A stretch of 64,000 bases of DNA from Micromonospora sp. WMMD961 (GTDB lineage: Bacteria > Actinomycetota > Actinomycetes > Mycobacteriales > Micromonosporaceae): the NCBI RefSeq assembly GCF_029626145.1, contig NZ_JARUBJ010000002.1, positions 4,871,501-4,935,500 on the forward strand, written 5' to 3'. Shown piece by piece: positions 45,452 to 53,347 of the stretch; position 1 is the stretch's first letter, and every line of letters starts with the position of its first letter. The position numbers were made by a program, and so were the translations under genes. The notes below the pieces were generated by a model that made no database searches, was not told the DNA's origin, and worked only from the letters and a program-made list of their open reading frames with translations.

Positions 45452-47062
45452 ATGATCCCCGTGCTCGTGGTCGGCGGCGGCCCCGTCGGGTTGAGCCTGG
45501 CCGGCCGCCTTGGCCAGCTCGGTGTCCCGGCTGTCCTGGTCGAGCAGCACCCCGACACCGCCGCTTTCCCCAAGGGCAGGGCGCTGAGCATCCGCAGCAT
45601 GGAGATCTTCCGTTCGTGGGGACTGGAGAAGGAGATCACGGCTGCTGGCCTGCCGCGCGAGCACCTGGCCTTCTACAGCGGCCGCACTCTCACCGACCCG
45701 TGCGGCACCCGCATCGTCACCGGCCCCGCGTCTCGGCCGCCGGTGCCCAGCCCCACCTACACCCTGCTCTGCTCACAGGACCGCCTCGAACCGCTGCTAC
45801 TCGCGCACGCGCAACGGCTCCAGCCCGGCCGGATCCGGTTCGGCACCGAACTCGTCGATCTCACCGTCGACCGCGACGGAGTCACCGTCGAGTTGTCCGC
45901 CGGCGGTCACCACGAGCGGCTGCGCGCGCGGTATCTCGTCGCCGCGGACGGGGCCCGTAGCGGTATTCGTGGACGACTCGGCATCGCGATGGCCGGCCCG
46001 TCCGGTGTTTCCCGCAACCTGAACATCCTGTTCGACGCCGACCTCGGCCAGCAGATCGCCGACCGGCCGTGCGCGGTCTACACGATCACCCAACCCGGCC
46101 TGCACGGCGCGTTCCTCGCCGTCGACAACCAGCACCGGTGGCTGTTCAACCTCGTCGCCGACGGTGACGAGGTCGACCTCGACAGGCTCGACGACGCCGA
46201 CTGCGTCGGGCTGGTCCGCACCGCCGCCGGCCTGCCCGACCTCACGGTCACCGTGGTCGGCCGGCAGGTGTGGCACGCCGCGGCCCAGGTCGCCGAACGG
46301 TTCCGGCACGGCCCCGTCTTCCTGGCCGGTGACGCCGCCCACGTCACCACCCCGTACGGGGGCTTCGGCATGAACTGCGGCATCGCCGACGCCGACAACC
46401 TGGCGTGGAAGCTCGCCGCCGTCCACCACGGCTGGGCAGCCCCGGAGCTGCTCGACACCTACGAACCCGAACGCCGACCGGTCGCTCTGGCCAGCGCCGC
46501 CGAGAGCCACCGGCGCCTGGTCGACACCATCGACGCGCAGCGTACCGGTGCGCCGCCGCGGGGCCGGCCCAGCGAAGGACTCGTCCTGGGATATCACTAC
46601 GCCTCCGCCGCCGTCATCACCGACGGCGCGCCCCCACCCCCGGGGGATCCGGTCGCCGACTACGTCCCCACCGGCCGACCAGGGCACCGACTCCCCCACA
46701 TCTGGCTCGACGAAGAGCAGACCCGATCCACGCTCGACCTGGTGACCGGTGACGGTCTCACACTGCTCGCAGGTCCTGCGGCGGCCTGGGTTCCGATCGC
46801 GGTCGAGCAGGCGCGGCTCGCCGAATTCCCACTGACCGTGCACGCCCTCGACGACGCGCTGCCACAGTCCACTCTGGCGGCCTTCCTCGACCGGTGCGGC
46901 CTGCGCGACGACGGTGGTCTCCTGCTGCGACCCGACGGCCATATCGGCTGGCGCACCCCTGGCACGCCCCGCAATGGCATCCGCGAGATGATGGACCGCG
47001 TGCGACAGCCAGCGCAGATGCCGGGGCGACGCCACCGCTGGCCAGCAGAAGGAGACACGTGA
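45452..47062 (+). CDS. FAD-dependent monooxygenase (PheA/TfdB-type aromatic hydroxylase)
   Basis: 536 aa. N-terminal FAD motif PVLVVGGGPVGLSLAGRLGQ, DG motif RYLVAADGARSGIRGRLGI (about 170-188), and GD motif PVFLAGDAAHVTTPYGGFGMN (about 285). Then comes a thioredoxin-like C-terminal domain (LTLLAGPAAAWVPIA), the order of phenol hydroxylases and of rifampicin or polyketide tailoring oxygenases. AGGAG precedes the ATG at 45452. Its stop overlaps the YcnI gene start (TGATG), although the two functions have no known link. No polyketide genes are nearby, so a catabolic or detoxifying hydroxylase is the fair call. Confidence 0.9.
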   Translation: MIPVLVVGGGPVGLSLAGRLGQLGVPAVLVEQHPDTAAFPKGRALSIRSMEIFRSWGLEKEITAAGLPREHLAFYSGRTLTDPCGTRIVTGPASRPPVPSPTYTLLCSQDRLEPLLLAHAQRLQPGRIRFGTELVDLTVDRDGVTVELSAGGHHERLRARYLVAADGARSGIRGRLGIAMAGPSGVSRNLNILFDADLGQQIADRPCAVYTITQPGLHGAFLAVDNQHRWLFNLVADGDEVDLDRLDDADCVGLVRTAAGLPDLTVTVVGRQVWHAAAQVAERFRHGPVFLAGDAAHVTTPYGGFGMNCGIADADNLAWKLAAVHHGWAAPELLDTYEPERRPVALASAAESHRRLVDTIDAQRTGAPPRGRPSEGLVLGYHYASAAVITDGAPPPPGDPVADYVPTGRPGHRLPHIWLDEEQTRSTLDLVTGDGLTLLAGPAAAWVPIAVEQARLAEFPLTVHALDDALPQSTLAAFLDRCGLRDDGGLLLRPDGHIGWRTPGTPRNGIREMMDRVRQPAQMPGRRHRWPAEGDT

Positions 47063-47781
47063 TGCGACACGTCCCCACTCGGGTCGCCCTGGCGTTGCTC
47101 GTGGGAGCGGCGATCGCGCTGGCGCCGGTCGGCCCAGCGCAGGCCCACGTCTCGGTGAGCCCGGCCCAGGCTGCACCGGGCGGATTCACCACCCTGACCT
47201 TCCGGGTGCCGAACGAACGCGCCGAGGCGGCGACGACAAGCGTACGCATCGTGATGCCCGAGGCCACGCCGATCACCTCGGCGGCGGTCCACAAGCTCGC
47301 CGGCTGGCGCGCGACTGTCGAGGACGGCCCTCTCGCCACACCGGTCAAGGTCGGCTCGGCGACCGTCACCGAGGCGATCACCTCAGTCACCTGGACGGCA
47401 TCGACCGCTGCGGACGCCATCGACGGCACGCAGTACCAGGAGTTCAGCGTGTCCGTCGGCCCGTTGCCCACCACCGGCGATCGGATCGTGTTCAAGGCCC
47501 TCCAGACCTACGCCGACGGCGTGGTCTCCCGGTGGATCGAGGAGCCGACGCCCGGCGGCCCCGAGCCGGAGAACCCGGCCATCGTTCTGCGCCTGGACAA
47601 GGCGGCGGCCACCGGCGTCGACGAACACGGCATGCCGGTCGCGGGCGCCCCGACGACGGCGGCCGTGGCCGACCGGCCAGCGGGGGTGGCGCTGGCCGTC
47701 GCCGTGGCCGGTGTCGTCCTCGGTGCGGCGGCGCTGCTGCTGGGTCTGCTCAATCGGACGCTCGGCAGGCCCCGGCGGTAG
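47062..47781 (+). CDS. ycnI: YcnI family (DUF1775) copper-binding membrane protein
   Basis: 239 aa. Signal peptide about 1-28, cleaved AQA|H so that His29 becomes the free N terminus (AHVSVSPAQAAPGG). In YcnI this His provides the copper site together with an acidic residue and Trp; W148-type EISSVTW-like motifs appear here as TSVTW. The beta-sandwich domain (about 29-190) is followed by a C-terminal membrane helix (VALAVAVAGVVLGAAALLLG). First copper-related gene of the island. AAGGAG at about 5 bases before the ATG at 47062, which overlaps the preceding stop. Confidence 0.88.
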   Translation: MRHVPTRVALALLVGAAIALAPVGPAQAHVSVSPAQAAPGGFTTLTFRVPNERAEAATTSVRIVMPEATPITSAAVHKLAGWRATVEDGPLATPVKVGSATVTEAITSVTWTASTAADAIDGTQYQEFSVSVGPLPTTGDRIVFKALQTYADGVVSRWIEEPTPGGPEPENPAIVLRLDKAAATGVDEHGMPVAGAPTTAAVADRPAGVALAVAVAGVVLGAAALLLGLLNRTLGRPRR

Positions 47782-47934
47782 CCCGCCCGACATCCAGGGA
47801 TAGTCGGACAGCACTGCCACCGGGTTCCCGCTTCGACGGGGATAGCCACCAGCCAGTAAACGCCCCGCCGGGCCTGCGCAGCCGAGCCGGTCGGCTCTAG
47901 CGTGGCCAGCAACGCCCGACGAGTGGAGGATCCC

Positions 47935-48147
47935 GTGGCAGCCGACGGCCTGGTTCACGTGCTCACCCTGTGCGGCAACTGCAACTGCGGATGCCCCGAG
48001 CTCTACATCGACCCCGAGGCGCCAGCCGAGCAGCGTGTCGTCATCACCGATGATTTCGGCAACGCGATCCGGCTCAGCGGCGACCAGCTCAGCGACATCG
48101 TCGGCCTCGCCCGATCGGGCGCACTGGACAACGTCACCTCGGCCTAG
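47935..48147 (+). CDS. Cys-rich mini-protein with CxxCxCxC motif
   Basis: 70 aa from a GTG at 47935 (GGAGG at 6 bases). The N-terminal third is VAADGLVHVLTLCGNCNCGC followed by PELYID, giving four Cys in C-x2-C-x-C-x-C, then an acidic alpha/beta-like part ITDDFGNAIRLSGDQLSDIV. No signal peptide, so cytoplasmic. The motif could bind copper, zinc or a 4Fe-4S cluster, or it may be a processed peptide leader; I do not recognise the family. It has its own terminator, sits between ycnI and copZ/copA, and the upstream 153 bases contain CTCTAGCGT as a possible -10. Confidence 0.65.
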   Translation: MAADGLVHVLTLCGNCNCGCPELYIDPEAPAEQRVVITDDFGNAIRLSGDQLSDIVGLARSGALDNVTSA

Positions 48148-48153
48148 TTTGCT

Positions 48154-48183
48154 GCCCAGCACTGCGACGACCCCGTGCTGGGC
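48154..48183. terminator. Terminator hairpin
   Basis: 9-bp perfect stem GCCCAGCAC/GTGCTGGGC (48154-48162 with 48175-48183) 7 bases after the stop of the Cys-rich mini-gene. Confidence 0.65.
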
Positions 48184-48594
48184 GGCCCGCCACCGCCCTT
48201 CGGGCGCCCCTTGCGAGACTGGGCGCAGCACCAAGGCGCGGCGCCTCCGCTCGTACGCGCGCAGCCACCACCCGCACCGGACCCGGATGGCGTGCGCGTC
48301 CACCGCCCGCTGTTACGGCCACGTGCTGGACGTCCCGCTCTCGCGACCCGAGGGCGGGACGTCCAGCGCGGCTCGTTACGCCGAGAGACGCTGCTGGTTC
48401 TCGATGGGATGTCGCGCGAATGGGCACGATCCACTGAACCGCGTCGACATTTCCCGCGTACCATGGTGCGGAGCCGGGACACGCCACCGCAGGAGCATCC
48501 GCGGTGTGCCACCCAGGGTCGACACCGGGGCAGGGTGTCACCTCCATCTTCCACCGCACAGCGTGCGGGTCCGGCTGAGTCGAAAGAGGTAATC
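48184..48594. other. Non-coding stretch with a 14-bp hairpin before copZ
   Basis: About 410 bases with open frames on both strands, but none has plausible protein features or a good start. The only strong feature is a perfect 14-bp inverted repeat, 48325-48338 with 48354-48367 (GCTGGACGTCCCGC arms, 15-base loop). It may end a lost gene or act as a leader element of copZ-copA. The copZ promoter should lie here; I could not identify a CsoR-type operator with confidence. Confidence 0.5.
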
Positions 48595-48807
48595 GTGCAA
48601 TCCACGTACCAGGTTCGGGGTATGACCTGCGGGCACTGCGCCCAGTCCGTCACCACCGAGCTCGGCTCACTGCCGGGCGTCCAGAGCGTCGATGTCGATC
48701 TCGCGGCGGGCAGTGTCACCGTTCAGAGCGCCGAGGCCCTGCCTCTGGTCGAGGTGCAACGGGCGGTGGACGAGGCCGGCTTCGAGCTGGCGGGCGCGCT
48801 CGTATGA
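48595..48807 (+). CDS. copZ: Copper chaperone CopZ-like (heavy-metal-associated domain)
   Basis: 70 aa, a single HMA ferredoxin-like domain with GMTCGHCAQSV (metal-binding Cys12 and Cys15) and the closing VQRAVDEAGFELA helix. Carries Cu(I) in the cytoplasm to CopA. AAAGAGG lies 5 bases before the GTG at 48595. The stop overlaps the copA start as ATGA, so the two are coupled. Confidence 0.92.
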   Translation: MQSTYQVRGMTCGHCAQSVTTELGSLPGVQSVDVDLAAGSVTVQSAEALPLVEVQRAVDEAGFELAGALV

Positions 48808-51071
48808 CCACCACCGTCGATCCGCTGCTCACCTCGCTCGCGATCGGGGGCATGACCTGCGCTGCCTGCGCCAACCGCATCGAGCGCAAACTCAACCGGA
48901 TCGACGGCGTACGGGCGACGGTCAACTTCGCCACCGCCACCGCCACGGTGGAGCACACCCCGGCTGTTCCGGTGCCGGATCTGGTAGCCACGGTGACCGC
49001 GATGGGCTACACCGCCCGACCGCCGGCGCCCCCGACCGGCACCGACGACAGCGTCGACCCGACGACCACCAACACCCGACGACGGCTGCTCGCCGCGGCC
49101 GCGCTCGCCGCCCCGGTGCTGACGCTGTCGATGACACCAGCCATCCAGTTCCCGTACTGGCAGTGGGTCGTCGCCGCGCTGACGGCACCGATCGTCGGTT
49201 GGGCGGGTTGGCCGTTTCATCGGGCGGCGCTCGTCAACGCCCGCCAGGTCGCTGCCACGATGGACACGCTGGTCTCCCTCGGCGCAGTGGTCTCCTACCT
49301 GTGGAGCCTGTGGGCGCTGCTGGGCACCCCCGCCGGACGACCGGACCTGCGGATGAGCCTGTCCTGGTTCTCCGGGCACGACCATCCGCTGTACTTCGAG
49401 GTCGGCGCCGCCCTGGTGACGTTCCTGCTGGCCGGCCGCTGGCTCGAGGCCCGGGGCCGCCACCGGGCCGGTTCGGCCGTACGCTCGCTGGCCGAGTTGG
49501 GCGCCAAGGACGTCGCCGTCCTCGACGCCAACGGCGCCGAACGGCGTACCCCGATCAGCGACCTGCGCGTCGGCGACCTGTTCGTGGTGCGTCCCGGCGA
49601 GAAGATCGCCACCGACGGCGTGGTCGAGACCGGCGCCAGCGCGGTCGACGTCGCCTTCCTCACCGGAGAAAGCGTCCCGGTCGAGGTGGGTCCGGGTTCG
49701 GCGGTGACCGGAGCCACCGTGAACACCGGAGGTCGGCTCGTCGTGCGGGCGAGTCGGGTCGGCGCCGACACCCGCCTCGCGCAGATCACCCGCCTGGTGA
49801 CCGAGGCCCAGGCGGGCAAGGCCCGGATTCAGCGCCTCGCTGACGAGGTCGCGGGGATCTTCGTCCCGTTCGTCTTGGTGATCGCCCTGGCCACCTTCGC
49901 CGGGTGGCTTGTCCTGGCCTCCACCGCGGCGGCGGTCGGGGTGGCCGTGGCGGTGCTGATCGTCGCCTGTCCGTGCGCTCTCGGCCTGGCCACGCCCACC
50001 GCCCTGCTCGTGGGCACCGGTCGGGGCGCGCAACTGGGCATCTTGATCCGTGGGGTGGCGGCGCTGGAGTCGGCCCGTCGCATCGACACCATCGTGCTCG
50101 ACAAGACCGGCACCCTGACCACCGGCCGGATGCGGGTCACCGGCGTGCATCCCGTCTCGGGTGTACCCAGAGACGACCTGCTGCGCGTGACCGCCGCCGT
50201 CGAGACGTGCTCCGAACACCCGATCGCCCACGCCATCGTGATCGCCGCCGGGGCCGAGCTCGGGCCGGACCTGCCACAGGCCGACGATTTCCACGCCGAG
50301 GCGGGGCTAGGGGCCCGGGGCACCGTCGACCGGGTCCGCGTCACCGTCGGAAACACCCGGCTCCTGGCGCTCGACGGCATCGACGTGGCCGAGGTGACGG
50401 ACACCGTGGACACGGTCGTCTACGTGGCCTGGGGCGGCCAGCTGCGGGGGTGGATCACCGTGGCCGACACGGTGCGTGAGTCCGCCGAGCCCACCGTGCG
50501 GCGGCTGCGGGCGCTCGGGCTGCGCCCGGTCCTGTTGACCGGTGACACCGCCGCGGCGGCGGGCAATGTGGCCGCGCAGGTAGGACTGACGGAGATCATT
50601 GCCGGGGTCACTCCGGAGGTCAAAGCTGCCACGGTGCGGCGGTTGCGCGGTGAGGGCGCGACGGTGGCCATGGTCGGCGATGGCGTCAACGACGCGGCCG
50701 CTCTCGCCGAAGCCGACCTCGGGTTGGCGATCGCGACCGGCAGCGACATCGCCATCGAGGCCAGTGACGTGACGATCGTCCGCGCTCACGCGGGCACCGT
50801 GGACCTTACCGCCGTGGTCGACGCGCTGACCCTGGCCCGGGCGACCCTGCACACCATCAAGATGAACCTGTTCTGGGCGTTCGCCTACAACAGCCTGATG
50901 ATCCCGCTGGCCGCCGTCGGGCTGGTCACCCCAATGCTCGCCGCCGCCGCAATGGCCTGCTCCAGCGTGCTCGTCGTTCTCAACAGCCTGCGCCTGTTCC
51001 GCTGGCGGCCGGCGCACCTGAGATCTGGCGAGACGGTGGAGCAGCATACGACGACAGCCGCCACATATTGA
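48804..51071 (+). CDS. copA: Copper-translocating P-type ATPase CopA
   Basis: 755 aa P1B-type ATPase. One N-terminal HMA domain with GMTCAAC (Cys19, Cys22), a pair of helices before the platform, actuator TGES (FLTGESVPVEV), transmembrane C389-P-C391 (VACPCALGLATP), phosphorylation site D433KTGTLT, HP motif (CSEHPIAHA) and GDGVNDAAALAEAD. The CPC site with the late NSLMIP and ACSSVLVVLNSLR segments indicates Cu(I) export. Coupled to copZ. The C terminus is short and His-poor except for EQHTTTAATY. Confidence 0.94.
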   Translation: MTTTVDPLLTSLAIGGMTCAACANRIERKLNRIDGVRATVNFATATATVEHTPAVPVPDLVATVTAMGYTARPPAPPTGTDDSVDPTTTNTRRRLLAAAALAAPVLTLSMTPAIQFPYWQWVVAALTAPIVGWAGWPFHRAALVNARQVAATMDTLVSLGAVVSYLWSLWALLGTPAGRPDLRMSLSWFSGHDHPLYFEVGAALVTFLLAGRWLEARGRHRAGSAVRSLAELGAKDVAVLDANGAERRTPISDLRVGDLFVVRPGEKIATDGVVETGASAVDVAFLTGESVPVEVGPGSAVTGATVNTGGRLVVRASRVGADTRLAQITRLVTEAQAGKARIQRLADEVAGIFVPFVLVIALATFAGWLVLASTAAAVGVAVAVLIVACPCALGLATPTALLVGTGRGAQLGILIRGVAALESARRIDTIVLDKTGTLTTGRMRVTGVHPVSGVPRDDLLRVTAAVETCSEHPIAHAIVIAAGAELGPDLPQADDFHAEAGLGARGTVDRVRVTVGNTRLLALDGIDVAEVTDTVDTVVYVAWGGQLRGWITVADTVRESAEPTVRRLRALGLRPVLLTGDTAAAAGNVAAQVGLTEIIAGVTPEVKAATVRRLRGEGATVAMVGDGVNDAAALAEADLGLAIATGSDIAIEASDVTIVRAHAGTVDLTAVVDALTLARATLHTIKMNLFWAFAYNSLMIPLAAVGLVTPMLAAAAMACSSVLVVLNSLRLFRWRPAHLRSGETVEQHTTTAATY

Positions 51072-51206
51072 TCCACTGAACGAGTTCATCCGTATCGATA
51101 AGGGCAGCGGTGACGTAGGCTCATCCGGAACCTACGACAACGTCGTCAACCCCTGATCGGGTCGTGGTGTTCAGCACGCCGGCACAACCGGACACGGAGG
51201 TACCAG

Positions 51207-51776
51207 GTGGTCGACGACGATGCCGAGATCACCGCTTCGGCTCTCGCGGCGGGCCGGGGCGACCAGGAAGCGGCCACCCGCTTCGTCCGGGCGACGCAGC
51301 AGTACGTCTGGCGGTTCGTCGCCAACCTGGTCAGCCCTGCCGAGGCCGACGACCTGACCCAGGAGACGTATCTGCGGGCGATGCGCTCGTTGCCGTCATT
51401 CGCCGCGCGCTCGTCGGCACGGACCTGGCTGCTCGGCATCGCCCGCAAGGTCACGGTAGATCACATCCGCGCGGTGACGAGGCGTCCCCGCACCACCCAC
51501 CTGTCGGACTGGCACGACGCCCCCGATGCGCGGGGCAGCACCTTCGACGGTGCGGTCGTACTCGACGATCTCCTGTCCTCGCTGGCACCGGACCGACGCG
51601 AAGCGTTCGTGGCGACCCAGATCCTCGGCCTGTCCTACGCCGAGACCGCCGAGGTGTGCGGGTGCCCGGTCGGCACCATCCGCTCCCGGGTCGCCCGAGC
51701 CCGGGAAGACCTGGTCGTCGCGGTCAACGCGAACCCTCAGCCGGTGCGGCGACAGCACGGCAAGGCCGCCAGCTGA
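51207..51776 (+). CDS. ECF-type RNA polymerase sigma factor
   Basis: 189 aa. Region 2 (about 24-90, FVANLVSPAEADDLTQETYL, then RTWLLGIARKV) binds the -10 element and region 4 (about 120-175, LGLSYAETAEVCGCPVGTIR) the -35 element. GTG at 51207 follows CGGAGG. The next gene encodes a zinc-finger membrane anti-sigma factor. Four copies of GGAAC[CT]-N15-[CA]CGAC[TC]A occur before this gene's neighbours but not before the gene itself, where GGAACC (51127) lacks the partner element. So I infer it directs the anti-sigma, PCuAC, PepSY and DsbA transcripts and is itself made from a different promoter. Inducer unknown; copper or envelope redox stress is plausible. Confidence 0.9.
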   Translation: MVDDDAEITASALAAGRGDQEAATRFVRATQQYVWRFVANLVSPAEADDLTQETYLRAMRSLPSFAARSSARTWLLGIARKVTVDHIRAVTRRPRTTHLSDWHDAPDARGSTFDGAVVLDDLLSSLAPDRREAFVATQILGLSYAETAEVCGCPVGTIRSRVARAREDLVVAVNANPQPVRRQHGKAAS

Positions 51777-51816
51777 CAGCAACCAACGCGACGACGCCAC
51801 ATCGCGGATTGTCCTG

Positions 51817-51844
51817 GGAACCAGGGCCCCCACTCGACCGACTA
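51817..51844 (+). promoter_or_regulatory. ECF-type promoter of the anti-sigma gene (leaderless)
   Basis: GGAACC (51817-51822), 15-base spacer, CCGACTA (51838-51844). The ATG at 51852 is only 7 bases beyond, so transcription should start at or next to the start codon, which explains why no ribosome-binding site is visible. Confidence 0.7.
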
Positions 51845-51851
51845 CCGGTAC

Positions 51852-52604
51852 ATGGGGTGCGAGCAGTGGCGTGAGATCCTGTCGGCGCAGTTGGACGGCG
51901 AGGAGACCCCCGCCGAACAAGCCCGGGCGGAGGCTCACCTGGATGGTTGCGCGGCCTGCCGGCGGTGGTACGACCAAGCCGCGGCGGTGACCCGGCGCAC
52001 TCGGCTCAGGCTGAGCGCACCCGTGCCCGACCTCAGCCACGTCATCCTGGCCACACTCCCCACCCCTCGACGACTGCGATACCGGCTCGTGTTGGCCATG
52101 CGGGCCGGGCTCGCTCTCATCGGCGCTCTTCAGCTGGTGCTGGGCTTGGCGCAGATCGGTCGCGGCCCGTCCGCCACGCACGCCCACGACCCCATCGGCA
52201 CCCTCAGCTCTGGACACCTGTGGCACGAGGCCGCCGCCTGGAACATCGCCGTCGGCGCCGGCTTCCTCTTCGTCGCGGCCCGGCGTACGCCTCCCGCCGG
52301 ACTGTTGCCGACACTGAGTGCCTTCGTCGGCACCCTGCTACTGCTCTCGGTCAATGACCTGTTGACCGGTCGGGTAGAGCCCTCCCGGCTGGTCAGCCAC
52401 GGCTTCCTGCTCGCCGGCTACCTGATCGTCGTCGCGTTGTCGCGGACCAGGCGGCGCCTCGACGGCCCGCCGACGCAGGGCCGGACCGAACGCCCAGCGT
52501 GGCACCTCGCCGCCGGCGACGATCCGCCAGCCACCCCGCCCGGGCTGCGACTGGCACCACCGCACCCTGGCACCGCACAGGTCAGTGACCGATCAGCAGC
52601 CTGA
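51852..52604 (+). CDS. Zinc-finger anti-sigma factor, multipass membrane protein
   Basis: 250 aa. N-terminal cytoplasmic ZAS/zf-HC2 domain (CEQWREILSAQLDGEET, then AEAHLDGCAACRRWYDQA with His-x3-Cys-x2-Cys zinc ligands) that would clamp the sigma factor. Four membrane helices follow (about 80-104, 130-146, 151-172, 177-195) and a Pro-rich cytoplasmic tail, unlike the single-helix type. It is expected to hold the sigma factor at the membrane until an envelope signal arrives. Starts at an ATG only 7 bases after its own promoter and has no purine tract, so it is predicted to be leaderless. Confidence 0.85.
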   Translation: MGCEQWREILSAQLDGEETPAEQARAEAHLDGCAACRRWYDQAAAVTRRTRLRLSAPVPDLSHVILATLPTPRRLRYRLVLAMRAGLALIGALQLVLGLAQIGRGPSATHAHDPIGTLSSGHLWHEAAAWNIAVGAGFLFVAARRTPPAGLLPTLSAFVGTLLLLSVNDLLTGRVEPSRLVSHGFLLAGYLIVVALSRTRRRLDGPPTQGRTERPAWHLAAGDDPPATPPGLRLAPPHPGTAQVSDRSAA

Positions 52605-52684
52605 CCTGCCCGAACGCGTAACCGCTACGCCGGGGTGCCGTCGCACCGACAGGGAGTGGGGTGACGGCGATTACGTGCCAGCCC

Positions 52685-52712
52685 GGAACTTTCCGGCTGC
52701 GGCAACCGACCA
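52685..52712 (+). promoter_or_regulatory. ECF-type promoter of the PCuAC/DyP/CopC transcript
   Basis: GGAACT (52685-52690), 15 bases, CCGACCA (52706-52712), 32 bases upstream of the PCuAC start codon and leaving room for its GGAGG site. Confidence 0.7.
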
Positions 52713-52744
52713 ACCAAGCAGCAACAACCATCGGAGGATGATTC

Positions 52745-53347
52745 ATGCGCACCATCAGTCCCTTCGGATCGCGCCGACGCGCGGCCGTCATCCTGCCCAC
52801 CGTCGCTGCGCTCGTGGCGTTCGGTGCCGCCGGGTGCGGTTCGTCCGACTCGCCGTCGGCCGCGGAATCGAGCCCGTCGGTGTCGGCGAGCGCCGCCGCC
52901 GGTGTGGTCACGATCCGTGACCCGTGGGTGAAGGCGGCCGACAAGGGGATGACGGCGGCCTTCGGGACCCTGGTCAACGACGGCGACACGGATGTCACCG
53001 TCACCGGTGCCACGACGTCGGTGTCGCCGATGGAGTTGCACGAGATGACCATGAAGGACGGCACGATGGTCATGCAGGCCAAGCAGGGCGGCATCGTGAT
53101 CAAGGCGAAGAGCACGCACGCGCTGGAGCCCGGCGGTGACCACCTGATGCTGATGAACCTCGCCAAGCCTGTGCAGGCCGGTGACGAGTTGAGCTTCACG
53201 CTGACCTTCGCCGACGGTAAGACCCAGCAGTTCACCGCGGTGGCCAAGCCGTTCACCGGCGCGCAGGAGAGCTACGCCCCCGGGCACGGCCAGCCGATGC
53301 CCAGCATGAGCGCCACGCCGGAGATGAGCATGAGCCCGGCATCGTGA
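52745..53347 (+). CDS. PCu(A)C-type copper chaperone lipoprotein
   Basis: 200 aa. Lipoprotein signal ends FGAAGC (Cys31), and a Ser-rich linker follows. The PCuAC domain (about 53-175) carries the copper motif H-x-M...H-x-M: LHEMTMKDGTMVM and GGDHLMLMNL supply His and Met ligands. The C-terminal tail is Met/His-rich (GHGQPMPSMS and MSMSPAS), adding weak copper sites. It delivers Cu(I) to surface targets such as the CuA centre of cytochrome oxidase. GGAGG at 8 bases before the ATG at 52745. Its stop overlaps the DyP start (GTGA). Confidence 0.9.
   Translation: MRTISPFGSRRRAAVILPTVAALVAFGAAGCGSSDSPSAAESSPSVSASAAAGVVTIRDPWVKAADKGMTAAFGTLVNDGDTDVTVTGATTSVSPMELHEMTMKDGTMVMQAKQGGIVIKAKSTHALEPGGDHLMLMNLAKPVQAGDELSFTLTFADGKTQQFTAVAKPFTGAQESYAPGHGQPMPSMSATPEMSMSPAS

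Noticed and set aside
48134..48719. Minus-strand frames over the copZ leader
   Set aside because: They overlap copZ, are Arg/Ser/Pro-rich and lack starts with ribosome sites.
51127..51147. GGAACC upstream of the ECF sigma gene as a fifth regulon promoter
   Set aside because: At the 15-base spacing the next bases are AACCCCT, not CGAC. A CGTC occurs at only 11 bases. Autoregulation is therefore not supported.
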